A stretch of DNA of 56,590 bases from Pseudomonadota bacterium (lineage in GTDB: Bacteria > Pseudomonadota > Gammaproteobacteria > Burkholderiales > Gallionellaceae). The stretch's first letter is position 1, and each line of letters starts with the position of its first letter. The stretch is taken from contig JAJXTH010000013.1 in assembly GCA_021783995.1 (NCBI GenBank), positions 1 through 56,590 on the forward strand. The letters run 5' to 3'. The position numbers and the translations under genes are program-made. Under the pieces are notes generated by a model that made no database searches, was not told the origin of the DNA, and worked only from the letters and a program-made list of their open reading frames with translations. Below, in pieces: positions 25,947-33,392 of the stretch.

Positions 25947-28214
25947 GTGAACACCTCCTCCCCTTTGCCATATAAAGCTCAGGACGCGCCACACGCCGCT
26001 CCGGGGATATCCCTTTTCGATGGAGAAACGATCCAGGCACAGCTCGAGATCAATCTCGACAGCAAGCTCGATTTTTCGCATAGCCTGTTAATCGCGACAA
26101 ACCGGCGCCTGCTCCATCTCATAGGACAGGAGACCAGGGCTTACCCCTACCGGGCAGCCATGGCTTTTCAGCGCCACGACCACGGAGGAGTGGGAAGAAT
26201 CGAGCTCTTCGAGGACAACAGGCTCGTAGCCCGGTGGCTTTACACACTTGCGTGCAATGTCCAGGCTGCAATCTTCCTCAAGCATCTGGAACAACAGTTA
26301 AACCATTTTCTCACGGGCATCGCGATCGCTGAAGAAGCCCCCGAGCTCTGCCCGGACTGTTCTACGCCCATGGTTAATGCTGAGTGTCCTGCGTGCAGCG
26401 CAACGATCAACGCGCCGCCTTCGACGTGGACGCTGTTTCGCCTCTGGCGCTTTGCTAAACCCTATCAGTGGCAGCTTCTGTCAGGATTCTTGCTGATGCT
26501 AGCTTCCACTGCAGCCACACTGGTGCCACCCTACCTCACGATGCCGCTGATGGACAGGGTGCTGATTCCCTATCAGAACGGGAAACCGATAGACTTCGTC
26601 ATCGTGGCCTGGTTGCTCACAGGGTTGCTGGGTTCGGCGCTTCTGGCATGGGGACTGGGCTGGGCCAAGACCTACATCCTGGCGCTAGTGAGCGAAAGGA
26701 TAGGTGCAGACCTGCGCACCGTGACCTATGAACATCTGCTACGCCTGTCGCTGGAATACTTCGGCGGAAAGCGCACCGGAGACCTGATGTCCAGGATAGG
26801 TTCCGAGTCCGACAGGATATGCGTCTTTCTATCCCTGCACCTGCTCGATTTTGCAACGGACGTGCTGATGATCGCGATGACATCCGTCATCCTCTTTTCC
26901 ATCAACCCATGGCTTGCGCTGGTGACCCTGCTTCCCCTGCCCTTCATCGGCTGGATGATCCACTATGTCAGGGACAGGCTGCGCACCGGCTTCGAAAAGA
27001 TAGACCGCGTCTGGTCCGAGGTGAGCAATGTGCTGGCCGACACCATACCGGGCATCCGTGTGGTCAAGGCGTTCGCCCAGGAGAAACGGGAAGCGGAGCG
27101 CTTCCGCATCGCCAATGCCCACAATTTGCAGGTGAACGACCGCATCAACAGGATCTGGTCGCTGTTCACGCCCAGCGTATCTCTTCTGACCGAGATCGGC
27201 CTGCTCGTGGTCTGGGCCTTCGGTATCTGGCAGGTGTCCAGAAATCAGATCACCGTCGGCGTTCTGACCGCTTTTCTCGCCTACATCAGCCGTTTCTATT
27301 CGCGCCTTGATTCGATGAGCCGCATCGTCTCCGTAACCCAGAAGGCTGCAGCAGGCGCCAAGCGCATCTTCGACATACTCGATCATATATCGAGCGTGCC
27401 CGAGCCCGCCAACCCCGTGCACCTCGAGAAGATCGAGGGACGGGTAGAATTCGGGAATGTCGGATTTCGTTACGGGAACCGCGCCGTGATCAAAAACCTC
27501 AACCTGAAGATAGCACCTGGAGAGATGATAGGGCTGGTAGGCCATAGCGGTTCAGGAAAAAGTACGCTGGTCAACCTGATGTGCCGCTTCTACGATGTCA
27601 CCGAAGGGGCCATCAGCGTGGACAACGTCAACATCCGATCGCTGCCCATCCCTGAATACAGACGCCACATCGGCCTGGTCCTGCAGGAGCCCTTTCTGTT
27701 CTTCGGCAGCATTGCCGAGAACATCGCCTATGGAAAACCCGATGCCACGCGTGGCGAAATCATAGCCGCCGCACGCGCTGCGCATGCGCACGAATTCATA
27801 CTGCGCCTGCCCCATGGCTATGACTCCCTGGTAGGCGAACGGGGTCACGGACTCTCAGGCGGAGAACGACAGCGCATTTCGATCGCAAGAGCCCTGTTGA
27901 TCGATCCTCGCATACTGATACTCGACGAAGCGACCGCTTCGGTTGATACTGAAACAGAGAAGGAAATACAGAAGGCTCTGGACAATCTGGTTCAGGGCAG
28001 AACTACCATCGCGATCGCGCATCGTTTATCCACACTGCACAAGGCAAACCGCCTCGTCGTCCTGGACAAGGGCGAGATCGTCGAAATTGGCAGTCATCAG
28101 GAGCTCATGGAAAGAAAAGGTCACTACTACCGGCTCTATCAGGCACAGGCGCGCAACGTGGACACGGAAATGGACCAGAGGCGCATACCGATGGAAGGAA
28201 AGGTGAGCACATGA
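25947..28214 (+). CDS. cyanophycin-associated ABC exporter (fused membrane and ATPase domains)
   Basis: A 755-residue half-transporter. The N-terminal ~115 residues form a soluble module, followed by a zinc ribbon CPDC-x9-CPAC (about 130-146). Six membrane helices lie at about 165-480. The ATPase has Walker A GHSGSGKST (~533), signature LSGGERQR (~634), Walker B ILILDEATASVD (~654-665) and H-loop AIAHRLS. Such proteins are known beside cyanophycin genes as the cyanophycin metabolism-associated ABC transporter; the cargo is unknown. The GTG at 25947 is the best start after the promoter; an upstream in-frame ATG at 25830 would run through the control region. It overlaps the DUF1854 gene by ATGA. 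Confidence 0.85.
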   Translation: MNTSSPLPYKAQDAPHAAPGISLFDGETIQAQLEINLDSKLDFSHSLLIATNRRLLHLIGQETRAYPYRAAMAFQRHDHGGVGRIELFEDNRLVARWLYTLACNVQAAIFLKHLEQQLNHFLTGIAIAEEAPELCPDCSTPMVNAECPACSATINAPPSTWTLFRLWRFAKPYQWQLLSGFLLMLASTAATLVPPYLTMPLMDRVLIPYQNGKPIDFVIVAWLLTGLLGSALLAWGLGWAKTYILALVSERIGADLRTVTYEHLLRLSLEYFGGKRTGDLMSRIGSESDRICVFLSLHLLDFATDVLMIAMTSVILFSINPWLALVTLLPLPFIGWMIHYVRDRLRTGFEKIDRVWSEVSNVLADTIPGIRVVKAFAQEKREAERFRIANAHNLQVNDRINRIWSLFTPSVSLLTEIGLLVVWAFGIWQVSRNQITVGVLTAFLAYISRFYSRLDSMSRIVSVTQKAAAGAKRIFDILDHISSVPEPANPVHLEKIEGRVEFGNVGFRYGNRAVIKNLNLKIAPGEMIGLVGHSGSGKSTLVNLMCRFYDVTEGAISVDNVNIRSLPIPEYRRHIGLVLQEPFLFFGSIAENIAYGKPDATRGEIIAAARAAHAHEFILRLPHGYDSLVGERGHGLSGGERQRISIARALLIDPRILILDEATASVDTETEKEIQKALDNLVQGRTTIAIAHRLSTLHKANRLVVLDKGEIVEIGSHQELMERKGHYYRLYQAQARNVDTEMDQRRIPMEGKVST

Positions 28215-28711
28215 ACTTCCACCAGAATGACAGGAGACAATCGAGTCGCTCGACGAACTTCACGCTTGCACGCGATGAAGATGGCATGCTCGTGCTTCAA
28301 TGCAATGGAATCATGCATAAAGGCGTGGCCCCGGTACGCGCGTTCCCCATCGCTGCGCCGCACGAATGCGTCTCGCTTGTTGACCAGAATAGCCATGAAG
28401 TCGCATGGATAGAGTCTCTGGATAACGTATCGCCGGACATGCGTTCCATGATCATGGAAGACCTGGCTTACCGCGAATTCACGCCAGAGATACGCCGCAT
28501 CGTCAGCGTGTCGAGCTTTGCAACCCCCAGCACCTGGCAGATCGAGACCGACAGGGGAAATGCCGAGCTTCTGCTCAAGGCCGAAGACCACGTCCGGCGT
28601 CTGTCACATACCGCACTGCTCATCACGGACGGCCACGGCATCTCCTTCCTGCTTCGCAACATCGAAGATCTTGATTCTCACAGCCGAAAGCTGCTCGACA
28701 GATTCCTGTAA
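28211..28711 (+). CDS. DUF1854 family protein, cyanophycin-associated
   Basis: A 166-residue soluble protein. The family pattern is readable: RAFPIAAPHECVSLVD (~42-57), MEDLAYREFTPEIRRIVSVS (quoted in part; ~80-98), WQIETDRGNAE (~107-117) and a terminal LDSHSRKLLDRFL. DUF1854 proteins are known next to cyanophycin synthetases and this type of exporter, but no activity is established. Its ATG overlaps the exporter stop (28211-28214), so the two are made together and may form a complex. It ends 72 bp before the MarR gene. Confidence 0.85.
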   Translation: MNFHQNDRRQSSRSTNFTLARDEDGMLVLQCNGIMHKGVAPVRAFPIAAPHECVSLVDQNSHEVAWIESLDNVSPDMRSMIMEDLAYREFTPEIRRIVSVSSFATPSTWQIETDRGNAELLLKAEDHVRRLSHTALLITDGHGISFLLRNIEDLDSHSRKLLDRFL

Positions 28712-28734
28712 TCTCTGTCGACAAAATGCAGTTT

Positions 28735-28771
28735 TTGCGAGATCATCGTTAGCATACTAATCATTAGTATG
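28735..28771 (+). promoter_or_regulatory. MarR-type operator overlapping the promoter of the efflux operon
   Basis: CATACTAAT-C-ATTAGTATG (28753-28771) is a perfect 9-bp inverted repeat around one base, the size and base composition of MarR-family operators. A promoter TTGCGA (28735-28740), 17 bp, TAATCA (28758-28763) would be covered by it. The marR ATG is 12 bp downstream. Autorepression relieved by a ligand is the likely logic. Confidence 0.7.
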
Positions 28772-28783
28772 AGAACATAAACA

Positions 28784-29215
28784 ATGAAGGCGCTGAACGA
28801 AACTTTCGCGGAATCAACGTTTCTGACCACGCACGCATGGCGCATCGCGCTGGATCGCCAGTTGAGGCCGCGCGGCTTCACCCTTTCCCGCTGGACATTG
28901 CTGCTTCATCTTTCGCGCAACGACGGATGCACGCACAAGGAGCTCGCGCAAAGCATGGGGATAGAGGCTGCTACGCTGGTCAGGCTGGTGGACAACATGG
29001 AAAAGGAAGGCATGTTAAAACGCAGCGGCAGCAAGACAGATCGCAGGGTCAAGCATCTATACCTCTCCGAAACCGGTCTTTCCAGCGTCGATGAGATACG
29101 CGCATGCGCGACCGACCTTCGCAACAGGCTGCTGTCCGGATTAAGCCACGACGAGATCGAGAATGCGCTGCATGTGATGAATGCGATTCGCGAAAAACTG
29201 GGGGCAATCTCATGA
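28784..29215 (+). CDS. MarR family transcriptional regulator
   Basis: A 143-residue winged-helix repressor. The DNA-binding part includes LSRWTLLLHLSRNDGCTHKE (~36-55), the recognition region QSMGIEAATLVRLVDNMEKE (~57-76) and a wing KRSGSKTDRRVKHLYLSETG (~80-99) with the conserved D-R-R. It is first in an operon with the membrane-fusion and MFS genes and lies just behind a perfect palindrome, so it probably represses itself and the pump. It overlaps the next gene by ATGA. Confidence 0.9.
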   Translation: MKALNETFAESTFLTTHAWRIALDRQLRPRGFTLSRWTLLLHLSRNDGCTHKELAQSMGIEAATLVRLVDNMEKEGMLKRSGSKTDRRVKHLYLSETGLSSVDEIRACATDLRNRLLSGLSHDEIENALHVMNAIREKLGAIS

Positions 29216-30186
29216 AGATTGCCAATGCAAAATTCTGGGTTCTGGCTTTAGTGCTGGCTGTCGTTCTCGGCTGGCTTGCCTATCAGCACTACCACGAAAT
29301 AGAACGCAGCACGGAGAACGCCTATATAGGGGCAGATGTTGTGAACGTAGCCCCCCAGGTATCTGGGAGAGTCATCAAGGTGTATGTGCAGGAAAACCAG
29401 TTCGTGAAGAAAGGCGACACGCTTTTCGACATAGACCCCGAGCCATACAGGATCGCGCTTGAGCATGCCAGGGCGGATCTTGCCGAAGCATATCAAAACG
29501 CGCGCCGCGACACCGCAGACATAGCACTTGCAAAGGCCGGCATCGCGCAAACCGAGAGCGATCTTGCTAATGCCCTGAGCATCGAAGCTCGGGACAGACA
29601 GCTCGTAGCCCGGCATTTTCTTTCCCAGCAGGCCCTGGACGACGCGATGACCCGAGTGAAGAGCCTCAAAGCCGCATTGAACGAGGCGCGCGCGAAGCTT
29701 CAAAGCGCACTTTCTGCACCCGAGAATACTGTGGATCGCGGCGACTACATGAAGGCAAAGGCCGCGATCGACCAGGCCAATCTCGACCTCCAGCGCACGC
29801 ACGTTCTCGCAGAGCATGATGGGCAGATCAGCAATCTCACGCTCACCGCAGGCTCCACGGTCGGCAAAGACACTCCGCTTTTTGCGTTGATCGACAAGAA
29901 CAGCTTCCATGTGGATGCAAACTTCAAGGAGACTGAACTGCCCGGAATAAAAACCGGACAGAAGGTTGATATCGAATTCGACATGTACCCGGGGGAGCAT
30001 TTCAAGGGCACTGTGGAAAGCATAGGCGGAAGCACTGGCACCGCATTCTCATTGCTACCGCCCCAGAACGCCACAGGGAACTGGGTCAAGATCACGCAGC
30101 GAGTTCCCGTGCGCATCAGGCTTGACAATATCGACCGCGCGCTTCGCATCGGAGCGACCGCGACCGTCACTGTGCATCTCAGGTGA
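29212..30186 (+). CDS. EmrA/HlyD-type membrane fusion protein
   Basis: A 324-residue periplasmic adaptor of an MFS tripartite pump. There is one N-terminal membrane helix (about 7-25), then the split lipoyl domain (NAYIGADVVNVAPQVSGRV... and ...VLAEHDGQISNLTLTAGS), a coiled-coil hairpin (~80-190) and a beta-barrel (~215-290). The true start is the ATG at 29212, overlapping the marR stop. It should bridge the EmrB-like transporter and an outer-membrane channel; no TolC-like gene is in the window. Confidence 0.9.
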   Translation: MKIANAKFWVLALVLAVVLGWLAYQHYHEIERSTENAYIGADVVNVAPQVSGRVIKVYVQENQFVKKGDTLFDIDPEPYRIALEHARADLAEAYQNARRDTADIALAKAGIAQTESDLANALSIEARDRQLVARHFLSQQALDDAMTRVKSLKAALNEARAKLQSALSAPENTVDRGDYMKAKAAIDQANLDLQRTHVLAEHDGQISNLTLTAGSTVGKDTPLFALIDKNSFHVDANFKETELPGIKTGQKVDIEFDMYPGEHFKGTVESIGGSTGTAFSLLPPQNATGNWVKITQRVPVRIRLDNIDRALRIGATATVTVHLR

Positions 30187-31700
30187 TGGAGGCGAAGCGG
30201 ATACTGATCAGCGTGGCCGTGATGGCGGCGACCATCATGCAGGTGCTCGACACGACCATCGTCAATGTCGCCCTGCCCAACATGGCAGGAGAGCTCGATG
30301 CAACACCCGACAACATCAGCTGGGTGCTGACCTCCTACCTGATCGCCTCCGCCATACTGATGCCGTTGACGGGCTATCTGACTGACCGCATGGGACAACG
30401 CCGCTATCTCCTGATCAGCATCGCTGGTTTCGTCATCACGTCTGCGCTTTGCGGCATGGCAGGCTCTCTCTTCGAGATGGTTCTGTTCCGCTTTCTTCAG
30501 GGTCTGTTCGGCGCATCTCTCGTTCCACTCTCGCAGTCCGTGATGCTGCAGGTGTTTCCAGGCGAACAGCGCGGCAAGGCGATGGCGATCTGGAGCATGG
30601 GCGTGATGGTCGCCCCGATACTTGGGCCGACGCTCGGAGGATGGCTTACCGAATCCGTCAGCTGGCGCTGGAATTTCTACATCAACCTTCCTGTCGGCAT
30701 TCTCTCCTTCCTGCTTTCGATACGCCACGTCCCAAACACCGAGATCAAGGAGCGACGCATGGACTGGATGGGATTTTCCTCTCTTGCGCTTGCGATCGGC
30801 GCGCTGCAGCTTGTACTGGACCGCGGCAATCAGGACGACTGGTTCAGTTCAAGGATGCTGACCGTTGCAGCGCTAGCGGGCGCGCTCTCCATGATCTTCT
30901 TCTTGGTCTACGCACTGACAGGAAAACACCATCCGCTGTTCGACCTGCGCATCTTCAAGGACAGGAATTTCTTGTTCGCGAGTCTCATCATGACGACGAT
31001 AGGCATCGGATTCTTCGGCGGCATGCTCTTAAATTCGATCTTCCTGCAGGAATTCCTGAACTATCCAACCTTCGAGGCCGGGCTATACATGGCGCCGAGA
31101 GGTCTCGCCTCCTTCCTCGTGATGATCCTGGTCGGCAAGTATTCAGGCAGGGTATCTCCCCGCTTCTTCGTCTTCGTCGGCATAATTGCCAGCATTTTTG
31201 GAAACTACCTGATGACGAGATTCACCGGAGAGATCACGGCACACGATCTGATCCTTCCGATGATGCTGCAGGGACTGGGCATGGGACTGATCTTCGTGCC
31301 AATCTCCACGCTTGCCTTCACGACGCTACCCAAAACCATCGCGGCCGAAGCCGCCGGCATCTACAGCCTGATCCGCGCGCTGGGCTCGGCAGTCGGCATC
31401 TCGATACTCACGACCTTTTACTCGAGAGAATCCGAAAAAGCCTGGAGTCTGTTAAGAGGAAACGTGAACATATACAACGATGCGCTGCACGCTTATCTCG
31501 CTCCCTTGCATCTCGGCATTGAGACCCATCAGGGTGTTGCGATCGCAGCCCGCGCCGTGCTTCACGAGGCGCAGAACATCGGCTTCATCTCCGGCTTCTG
31601 GTTTGCCACGCTCAATTTCGTCTGCATGCTTCCGCTTCTTTTCCTCGTGAAGAAAACAAAGGCGGGCAGCACACAGGCGATGCAGGTCAGTCCCGAATAA
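30186..31700 (+). CDS. EmrB/QacA-type MFS drug exporter (DHA2, 14 helices)
   Basis: A 504-residue proton-driven exporter. The DHA2 motifs are visible: the helix 1 motif LDTTIVNVALP (about 19-29), motif A DRMGQRRYLL (~68-77) and motif C GVMVAPILGPTLGGWLT (~141-157). Fourteen hydrophobic segments can be counted roughly. ATG 30186 shares its A with the TGA of the adaptor gene; a GTG at 30183 is the alternative. With MarR and EmrA it forms a three-gene inducible efflux operon against an unknown compound. Confidence 0.9.
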   Translation: MEAKRILISVAVMAATIMQVLDTTIVNVALPNMAGELDATPDNISWVLTSYLIASAILMPLTGYLTDRMGQRRYLLISIAGFVITSALCGMAGSLFEMVLFRFLQGLFGASLVPLSQSVMLQVFPGEQRGKAMAIWSMGVMVAPILGPTLGGWLTESVSWRWNFYINLPVGILSFLLSIRHVPNTEIKERRMDWMGFSSLALAIGALQLVLDRGNQDDWFSSRMLTVAALAGALSMIFFLVYALTGKHHPLFDLRIFKDRNFLFASLIMTTIGIGFFGGMLLNSIFLQEFLNYPTFEAGLYMAPRGLASFLVMILVGKYSGRVSPRFFVFVGIIASIFGNYLMTRFTGEITAHDLILPMMLQGLGMGLIFVPISTLAFTTLPKTIAAEAAGIYSLIRALGSAVGISILTTFYSRESEKAWSLLRGNVNIYNDALHAYLAPLHLGIETHQGVAIAARAVLHEAQNIGFISGFWFATLNFVCMLPLLFLVKKTKAGSTQAMQVSPE

Positions 31701-32004
31701 ATCCGGGTTCATGTATCAAGAAAATCGTCGGACTTGCGCTCCGAAATCGTCTGCTTTCCGATATGCACAGAAGTACCCAAAGGCCCCTTGTGCGCAGATC
31801 ACGAGTTAGACAATGCTTTGATGCGCAGCATGACGGACAAACGGTTCTACGAAATCGCGCATCCTGACCTGCAATCGGATGATATGGCGCTGACTGGTTA
31901 TCGGGAAACATTCGCGTCATGGATGGCCTGAGCAATTTGCAAACGACAGTTTCAGACACCCGTTTTAATCCTACTGCTTACTTTTTACTTACTTTCGCCT
32001 ACCA
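31701..32004. other. intergenic region downstream of the efflux operon, with a possible gene remnant
   Basis: Roughly 300 bp between the MFS gene and the tRNA-Lys terminator. A 65-codon reading frame on the plus strand (31734-31931) ends with a protein-like stretch (TDKRFYEIAHPDLQS...TFASWMA), but it has no ribosome site, low-quality flanks and no recognisable family. It may be the decayed tail of a lost gene beside a tRNA. No integrase and no tRNA-like repeat was found. Confidence 0.3.
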
Positions 32005-32034
32005 ATAAAAAAGGCCTGCACCTCTGCAAGCCTT
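32005..32034 (-). terminator. intrinsic terminator of tRNA-Lys
   Basis: On the minus strand AAGGCTTGCA-GAGG-TGCAGGCCTT forms a 10-bp stem with one G-U pair and a 4-base loop, followed directly by TTTTTATT. It lies 9 bases after the tRNA CCA end. Confidence 0.85.
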
Positions 32035-32042
32035 ATTTTATA

Positions 32043-32118
32043 TGGTGGGTCGTGCGGGGATCGAACCTGCGACAAACGGATTAAGAGTCCGCTGCTCTAC
32101 CAGCTGAGCTAACGACCC
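32043..32118 (-). tRNA. tRNA-Lys (anticodon CTT)
   Basis: A 76-base gene with acceptor stem GGGTCGT/ACGACCC, discriminator A and encoded CCA. The D-arm GCTCAGCTGGTAGAGC, anticodon loop CTCTTAA (anticodon CTT) and T-loop GGTTCGATCC are all standard. It has its own strong promoter upstream and an intrinsic terminator downstream. Confidence 0.96.
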
Positions 32119-32140
32119 GGAGAGATATCAAACAGGTCGG

Positions 32141-32169
32141 ATTATCCCCCAAATGGCGCTGCCTGTCAA
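32141..32169 (-). promoter_or_regulatory. sigma70 promoter of tRNA-Lys
   Basis: On the minus strand a perfect TTGACA (32169-32164) is followed after 17 bp by GATAAT (32146-32141). Transcription would begin about 15 bases before the tRNA 5' end. This is the best promoter match in the window. Confidence 0.8.
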
Positions 32170-32211
32170 AAAAGATAATACAGTATGCCAGCGAAGCGAA
32201 GTCTGGTGGCC

Positions 32212-32814
32212 TCAGGCCTGGGTGCTGACGATCGTGCCGCTGATGTTCTGCCCGTTTCCCACGTTCTGCATCAGGTTCTGCAGAAATGTCTGCAATGTAG
32301 GCTGCGCTGCAGAAGCACCCAAGCCCTGTGCGCTGCTGATCGACGTGACCAGATTCTGGAAACTTGCATCTAGCTGGCTAAGCGAATTGGTAGTGCCGGA
32401 TGTCGAAGATGAACTCGACGAAGAGAGCTGCTGGAGCAGATTCTGCAGACTCGTCGTCATGTGAGAGCCATGAGCTTTTCCGGCAGCGGTTACCGCTCCA
32501 TCCTGATTGCCCGAATTGACTGACGCCTGCGAAAGCGATGAGAAAAGATTCTGCAGAAACCCCTGGAGGGCGACCTGAGGATCCTGAGCCGTCGCATCTG
32601 TTGATGAAGAAGTCTTGTGCGATGCCTGCTGGGGCTTGGATGAACTTCCCGACAGTGTCTGATCCAGCGCATGGGTCACGGCATTCATGAAATTCGACTT
32701 GCCTATGCTCTCCTGCCCATGGTCGCCATCCGAATCTCCGGAAACGCGCTGCGCGCCAGAGGAAAGCATGGCCGGCAGACTCGCCAAGGCTGACAAACCG
32801 CTGATTATATTCAT
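32212..32814 (-). CDS. Ser/Gln-rich low-complexity protein of unknown function
   Basis: A 200-residue protein with no recognisable domain. It is rich in Ser, Gln, Ala and Gly and contains a run of seven Ser. A short amphipathic motif recurs: LQGFLQNLF (~84), LQNLLQQL (~123), FQNLVTSI (~152) and LQTFLQNLM (~174). No signal peptide is seen, only a moderately hydrophobic start (MNIISGLSALASLPAML). GGAGG lies just upstream of the ATG at 32814. The composition recalls bacterial surface-associated or appendage-linked proteins, but I do not assign a function. Confidence 0.7.
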   Translation of the reverse strand: MNIISGLSALASLPAMLSSGAQRVSGDSDGDHGQESIGKSNFMNAVTHALDQTLSGSSSKPQQASHKTSSSTDATAQDPQVALQGFLQNLFSSLSQASVNSGNQDGAVTAAGKAHGSHMTTSLQNLLQQLSSSSSSSTSGTTNSLSQLDASFQNLVTSISSAQGLGASAAQPTLQTFLQNLMQNVGNGQNISGTIVSTQA

Positions 32815-32962
32815 CGTGACCTCCAAGTCGAGTAGGATTTCCTGCAGCCGCAGGATCGGTATCGCGCACTATAGCCAATCAGCCACCGTGCATATCCGCC
32901 GAACAGAAGGGGAAAAGCAGGTCAATTCCGGCTGAAGTGAAACCTCCAGCCGGAGAAAAGCT

Positions 32963-33322
32963 TCAGTCGTCACCGCCGCCGCGATGCCAGCGGCCATGCC
33001 CTTCGCCGTGATCGCGAAAGCCGTGGTCACCCCCGTAGCCTTCGCCACGATCTCCTTCGCGATAACCGTCTCCGCCGCGATAACCGTCTCCGCCGCGATA
33101 ACCGTCTCCGCCGCGGTAGCCATCGCTCTGACTGCCGATCGCAGCGCCTGTACCACCGCCGATCGCGGCACCCAGAATCGCGCCCTCCCTGCCGCCGATG
33201 CTTTGTCCGACAGCAGCGCCTGCCGCTCCGCCCAATGCGCCGCCCAGCAGCGTTTCGCCATCCATTGCAAACGCGCCTGCGCTGACAGACAGCAGCAAAC
33301 CGATTGCCAATACTCGTTTCAT
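32963..33322 (-). CDS. exported glycine-zipper protein with GYRGGD repeats
   Basis: A 119-residue protein. A signal peptide (MKRVLAIGLLLSVSAGAFA) precedes a glycine-zipper region with small-residue spacing (GGALGGAAGAAVGQSIGG and a second GAAIGGG stretch, about 27-65), a fold that inserts in or spans membranes. The hydrophilic tail has GYRGGD three times plus GYREGD, then His/Gly-rich ends, which might bind metals. GGAGG precedes the ATG at 33322. The role is unknown; outer-membrane or envelope-stress functions are usual for glycine-zipper proteins. Confidence 0.8.
   Translation of the reverse strand: MKRVLAIGLLLSVSAGAFAMDGETLLGGALGGAAGAAVGQSIGGREGAILGAAIGGGTGAAIGSQSDGYRGGDGYRGGDGYRGGDGYREGDRGEGYGGDHGFRDHGEGHGRWHRGGGDD
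33061..33114. repeat. three perfect 18-bp tandem repeats in the glycine-zipper gene
   Basis: The unit GATAACCGTCTCCGCCGC occurs three times without mismatch, each encoding one six-residue GYRGGD unit on the minus strand. Flanking degenerate units code GYREGD and related sequence. The number of units is likely to vary between strains through slippage. Confidence 0.85.
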
Positions 33323-33392
33323 GTTGCCTCCTGATTGATAACACCGGTTTCCGAAGTCCGGCTCCAGCAGTATAAACCCATTCAGGACGATT

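Noticed and set aside
33061-33114. 18-bp tandem repeats as a CRISPR or regulatory array
   Set aside because: The units are contiguous with no spacers and keep the reading frame of the glycine-zipper protein, so they are coding repeats.
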